From positions 1 to 9,156 of the forward strand of contig JANYGE010000422.1 in NCBI GenBank assembly GCA_025362535.1: a DNA stretch of 9,156 nt. Reading direction: 5' to 3'. Below are positions 5,975 to 9,156 of this stretch, piece by piece. The notes beneath the pieces were generated by a model. That model saw only the letters and a program-made list of their open reading frames with translations, was not told where the DNA came from and did not search any database. Made by a program: the position numbers and the translations under genes. The stretch comes from Hyphomicrobiales bacterium. GTDB lineage: Bacteria; Pseudomonadota; Alphaproteobacteria; Rhizobiales; Aestuariivirgaceae. Position 1 is the stretch's first letter. The number at the start of each line of letters is the position of its first letter.

Positions 5975-6887
5975 GATTAGATTTACCATTAGACAACTGG
6001 AATATGCGGTCATGGCCGCCGATCTTGGCTCCGTTGCCGCCGCAGCGGCAGCTCTGGGGGTGGCCCAGCCATCGATTTCAGCAGCCTTGAAAAAATTGGA
6101 GGATCAAGCAGGCCTGCAGATCTTTATCCGGCAGCATGCGCAAGGGGTTTTGCCGTCCACACAGGGGCACATATTTTTGGCTGAAGCGCGGCGTTTGCTG
6201 GTTCATGCGCAAGACCTCCAGAAGGCCACATCAAATCACAGTGGGGCCTTGGAAGGCCAGCTCAATATCGGCAGTTTTCTCACGATTGCCCCCACTTATG
6301 CTCCAAGACTTATAAGTAATTTCAATAATTTACATGAGAATGTGAAGATTACACTGGAAGAAGGTGTGCAAGCCGATCTGCTTGAGGGATTACGCAAAGG
6401 GCGGCATGATTTGGCGCTGCTTTATAATGTGGATTTGCCAGCCGATATTCGCAGCGTTGATGTGGCTTATTTGCATCCGCATGTGCTTTTGCCTGCCGCT
6501 CATCGCTTGGCAAAAAAAGCCAAAATTGCATTGCAGGATTTGGCTGATGAAAAACTCATTTTGCTCGATATTCAACCGAGCCGCACGTATTTTCTAAGAG
6601 TTCTCGAAAGCCAGGGGGTGAAGCCGATGATTGGGTTTTCCTCGCCCTCGCTGGAACTGGTGCGCGGCATGGTGGGGCGGGGCATGGGCTATTCCTTGTT
6701 GATCACGAGACCCTATGGCGACCGGACTTATGATGGTGAAAAACTCGCCATTCGCGAAATTTCCGGTTCTGTGGAGCGCGGCATTATTTCAGTTGCCACT
6801 CTGAAGCAGATGCGGCCTACTCGGGTCGCTCGGCTTTTCGAAGACTTCTGCGTTAAACATTTTAAATCATTGCGTGTTTCCTCATGA
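5973..6887 (+). CDS. LysR-type transcriptional regulator
   Basis: DNA-binding regulator of 304 residues, full family length. The N-terminal winged helix-turn-helix covers about 1-60: RQLEYAVMAADLGSVAAAAAALGVAQPSISAALKKLEDQ-GLQIFIR, with the recognition helix at AQPSISAALKKLE (31-43). The rest is the periplasmic-binding-protein-like effector domain, with a typical LNIGSFLTIAPTYAPRLI (about 96-113) opening and GMVGRGMGYSLL near the end. The effector is unknown and is probably a substrate or intermediate of the divergent monooxygenase operon. The start at 5973 gives the canonical LysR N-terminus, but no Shine-Dalgarno precedes it; instead the ATG overlaps the operator-like dyad. Its TGA stop overlaps the start of the FAD oxidoreductase (ATGA), so that gene is likely on the same transcript. 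Confidence 0.93.
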   Translation: MIRFTIRQLEYAVMAADLGSVAAAAAALGVAQPSISAALKKLEDQAGLQIFIRQHAQGVLPSTQGHIFLAEARRLLVHAQDLQKATSNHSGALEGQLNIGSFLTIAPTYAPRLISNFNNLHENVKITLEEGVQADLLEGLRKGRHDLALLYNVDLPADIRSVDVAYLHPHVLLPAAHRLAKKAKIALQDLADEKLILLDIQPSRTYFLRVLESQGVKPMIGFSSPSLELVRGMVGRGMGYSLLITRPYGDRTYDGEKLAIREISGSVERGIISVATLKQMRPTRVARLFEDFCVKHFKSLRVSS

Positions 6888-8140
6888 CCTCTCCTCAACC
6901 CCATATCACTGTCATCGGCGCTGGCATTATCGGCATGGCCACGGCTGCATTTTTGCAGCGCGCGGGCCATCAGGTGACGGTGGTTGATCGCCTGCCGCCG
7001 GGTGAAGGCTGTTCCTTTGGCAATGCCGGAGGGATTGCCTTTGGCGAGATCATGCCAACCATCCACCCGAAGATTTTTACAAAAATTCCGGGGTGGTTGC
7101 TTGATCCTCTAGGGCCATTGACCATTCGCTGGCGCTATTTGCCCAAAGCCTTGCCGTGGTTTTTGGCGGCGGCCCGCAATACGACCAGCAAACGCATCGC
7201 AGCAATCACTGCAGCACGGGCTGCCCTTGGTTTGCGTGCGGTGGCGGATTTTGAAACCTTGCTGAAAGCCGCTGGTTCACATGATCTAATGGTTTACCGC
7301 GAGACCTTGCGGGTCTTTGACAGTAAAGCGCAATTTGAGGCCGAGGCCGAAGAGCGGCGGGTGAAAGCCGAGCATGGGTTTTCCTGCGAGGTCTTTAGCG
7401 GTGATGAAGCCCGCGAAATGGAGCCCGCCCTGTCGCCTCACATCAGCCATGGGGCCTTTCATGGCGGCTGGTTTTTTGTAAAGAATCCTGAGCGGGTGGT
7501 GAAATCACTTGCTGCCGAATTTCTGCGTCAGGGAGGAAAAATAATTCAAGATGACGTGGCGCGAATTGAAGTGGTGGACGGCAAGGCCAAGATCTTGCAG
7601 TTGAAGACTGGCGCTCCGATTTCGCTGGATCGCTTGGTAGTCTGTGCCGGTGCCTATTCGCATTTATTGGCCAAACAACTTGGTGATCACGCCTTGCTGG
7701 AAGCCGAACGCGGCTATCATATTGTGTTGCCCAATTCTGGCGTTTCAGTTTCGCGCTCCATCACCTATGCGCGCACACCAGGTGCGGCCACCCCAATGGA
7801 GATGGGTTTGCGCCTTGCCGGGACCGATGAATTTGCCGGATTAGACGCTGCGCCAAACTATAAGCGTGCTGATGCTTTATATAAGGTTTTCAAACAGATA
7901 TTTCCTAATCTGAATGAACCAGATGAACAGGCGACGCGCTGGATGGGGCGCAGGCCCGGCACACCGGATTCACTTCCGGTGATTGGTCCATCGCCGCGCA
8001 TTTCAAATGTGTGGTATGGTTTTGGACATGGCCATATGGGCCTCACCTGGGGTCCAACCACGGGCCGCTTGCTTGCTGAAATGATCAGCGGCAAACCGCA
8101 AAATATTGATATGACAGCTTTTCGAATTGACCGATTCTAG
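6884..8140 (+). CDS. FAD-dependent oxidoreductase, D-amino-acid dehydrogenase (DadA)-like
   Basis: DAO-fold flavoenzyme of 418 residues that oxidises an amine or D-amino acid to the imine, which hydrolyses to keto acid and ammonia. The N-terminal dinucleotide-binding motif is ITVIGAGIIGMATAAFLQRAG (8-28; G12, G14, G17), followed by the acidic VVD end of the strand (33-35) and the DadA-type EGCSFGNAGGIA (41-52). The C-terminal part carries WMGRRPGTPDSLPVIGP and YGFGHGHMGLTWGP, the FAD-closing segment of the family. There is no signal peptide, though DadA enzymes are usually membrane-associated and pass electrons to the respiratory chain. Its start overlaps the LysR stop by 4 bases, and its TAG overlaps the ribosome-binding site of pepN. 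Glycine/sarcosine oxidase-like and D-hydroxyproline dehydrogenase-like specificities cannot be excluded. Fold certain, substrate not. Confidence 0.87.
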   Translation: MTSPQPHITVIGAGIIGMATAAFLQRAGHQVTVVDRLPPGEGCSFGNAGGIAFGEIMPTIHPKIFTKIPGWLLDPLGPLTIRWRYLPKALPWFLAAARNTTSKRIAAITAARAALGLRAVADFETLLKAAGSHDLMVYRETLRVFDSKAQFEAEAEERRVKAEHGFSCEVFSGDEAREMEPALSPHISHGAFHGGWFFVKNPERVVKSLAAEFLRQGGKIIQDDVARIEVVDGKAKILQLKTGAPISLDRLVVCAGAYSHLLAKQLGDHALLEAERGYHIVLPNSGVSVSRSITYARTPGAATPMEMGLRLAGTDEFAGLDAAPNYKRADALYKVFKQIFPNLNEPDEQATRWMGRRPGTPDSLPVIGPSPRISNVWYGFGHGHMGLTWGPTTGRLLAEMISGKPQNIDMTAFRIDRF

Positions 8141-8142
8141 GA
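8139..8142 (+). promoter_or_regulatory. Ribosome-binding site of pepN
   Basis: AGGA, 9 bases before the ATG at 8152 and 12 before the second ATG at 8155, sharing AG with the TAG stop of the preceding oxidoreductase. Its spacing favours 8152. Confidence 0.55.
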
Positions 8143-8151
8143 ACCCAATTG

Positions 8152-9156
8152 ATGATGCGCACTGAAACCCCACAGCCCATACTGCTTAAAGATTATAAGC
8201 CCGTTCCCTATTCCATCGACAAGGTTGAGCTCGACTTTAGCTTGGAGCCAGAGAACACGCGCGTTACATCGCGCATTTTCATGCGGCCCAATGTGGCGAG
8301 TGATAGCAAGAATGCACCACTGGTTTTTGATGGCGAGAAGATCAAGTTTGTATCTGCGTCCATCGATGGCGTGGCGGTGAAGCCTGTAGTGACGGACAAG
8401 ACTTTGACCATCGCCACGGTTCCGCAAAAGCCATTTTTGCTGACCATCACAAGCACCTGTGCACCTCTTAAAAACACCGAGCTTTCCGGCCTCTATATGT
8501 CGAACGGCATGTATTGCACGCAATGCGAGGCGCAGGGCTTTAGACGCATCACCTATTTCTATGATCGCCCTGATGTGATGACCACGTTTAAAGTGCGCAT
8601 GGATGCCCCCAAATCAATGCCGATACTTTTATCCAATGGTAATGTTGGTGAGACAGGCAAAATTGGGAACCGGCATTTTGCCGTATGGGATGACCCCCAC
8701 CCCAAGCCCACCTATTTGTTTGCCTTGGTGGCGGGTGATTTGGCCTCTGTGCATGATGAATTCACCACCCTGAATGGCCGCAAAGTGGCGCTGGGCATTT
8801 ATGTTGAGAAAGGCAAAGAAGATCGCTGCGCCTGGGCTATGGAAGCGCTGAAGGCTTCGATGCGCTGGGACGAAACCGCTTTTGGCCGCGAATATGATTT
8901 GGACGTGTTCAATATTGTTGCCGTTTCTGATTTCAATATGGGCGCCATGGAAAACAAGGGCCTCAATATATTCAATGATAAATATATCTTGGCCCTGCCG
9001 CAAACCGCCACAGATACCGATTTTGTCCTGATTGAATCGATTATCGCGCATGAATATTTCCACAATTGGACGGGCAACCGCATTACTTGCCGCGATTGGT
9101 TCCAACTCTGCTTGAAAGAAGGCCTCACGGTTTTCCGGGATCAGGAGTTTACTTCT
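8152..9156 (+). CDS. pepN: Aminopeptidase N, M1 family (C-terminus missing)
   Basis: Zinc metallopeptidase that removes N-terminal residues from peptides during cytoplasmic protein turnover. The first 335 residues of a protein of roughly 870 are present, open to the right edge. The beta-saddle N-domain starts with TPQPILLKDYKPVPYSIDKV, typical of proteobacterial PepN. The substrate-binding GAMEN motif is at 264-268 and the zinc site HEYFH at 300-304, with the third ligand E323 in LKEGLTVFRDQEF. The H-E-x-x-H-x18-E spacing is exact, and all motifs sit three residues beyond E. coli PepN numbering. Two adjacent ATGs exist (8152 and 8155); relatives often begin MRTETP, which would be 8155. It lies 11 bases after the oxidoreductase gene, probably in the same transcript, although PepN is normally a housekeeping enzyme and may also have its own promoter. 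Confidence 0.95.
   Translation, partial: MMRTETPQPILLKDYKPVPYSIDKVELDFSLEPENTRVTSRIFMRPNVASDSKNAPLVFDGEKIKFVSASIDGVAVKPVVTDKTLTIATVPQKPFLLTITSTCAPLKNTELSGLYMSNGMYCTQCEAQGFRRITYFYDRPDVMTTFKVRMDAPKSMPILLSNGNVGETGKIGNRHFAVWDDPHPKPTYLFALVAGDLASVHDEFTTLNGRKVALGIYVEKGKEDRCAWAMEALKASMRWDETAFGREYDLDVFNIVAVSDFNMGAMENKGLNIFNDKYILALPQTATDTDFVLIESIIAHEYFHNWTGNRITCRDWFQLCLKEGLTVFRDQEFTS

Noticed and set aside
8629..9105. 158-codon open frame on the minus strand inside pepN
   Set aside because: Antisense to the conserved GAMEN and HEYFH region of pepN; its composition is that of a shadow frame.
1..9156. Mobile elements, CRISPR arrays, tRNA/rRNA genes, long repeats
   Set aside because: No transposase-like or integrase-like frame, terminal repeat, regularly spaced repeat or tRNA-like cloverleaf was noticed when reading both strands by eye.

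Overview
The window is gene-dense bacterial chromosome with moderate GC by eye. Genes abut or overlap by 1-4 bases, there is no gap over 70 bases outside genes, and no RNA gene, insertion sequence or CRISPR array was seen. Protein resemblance (the PepN N-terminus, the MOFRL-type glycerate kinase, a LysR gene divergent from a flavin-reductase operon) suggests an alphaproteobacterium. This is inference from recalled families; no search was run.

Layout. (1) 1-1605, minus strand: hydroxypyruvate isomerase (hyi) followed, with a 4-base ATGA overlap, by a glycerate 2-kinase that runs off the left edge. Together they take tartronate semialdehyde/hydroxypyruvate towards 2-phosphoglycerate, with the reductase step missing from view. 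(2) 1649-2800, plus strand: an M20 deacylase of the acetylornithine deacetylase (ArgE) type. (3) 2797-5903, minus strand: a tightly packed operon of flavin reductase (HpaC-like), a flavin-dependent monooxygenase large component (HpaB/PvcC-like), a Rid-family protein and a DUF1028 protein. (4) 5904-5972: the divergent control region, with a perfect ATAG-N7-CTAT dyad reaching into the regulator's start codon. (5) 5973-9156, plus strand: a LysR-type regulator, an FAD-dependent amine/D-amino-acid dehydrogenase overlapping it by 4 bases, and aminopeptidase N, cut by the right edge.

How they may work together. The centre of interest is the four-gene minus-strand operon plus its divergent LysR gene. 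A reduced-flavin supplier and an HpaB-type monooxygenase are joined to two small proteins from hydrolase/deaminase-like families, with an ArgE-type deacylase and an amine dehydrogenase on either side. No ring-cleavage dioxygenase or transporter is visible. This looks like a catabolic module for a nitrogen-containing substrate (cyclic amine, N-acyl compound or aminophenolic), with hyi and glycerate kinase possibly taking C2/C3 products such as glyoxylate or hydroxypyruvate into central metabolism. The substrate cannot be read from the sequence. Two residue-level departures strengthen the case that this is not a textbook pathway: the Rid protein lacks the arginine that defines the imine deaminases, and the HpaB homologue seems to lack one active-site tyrosine.
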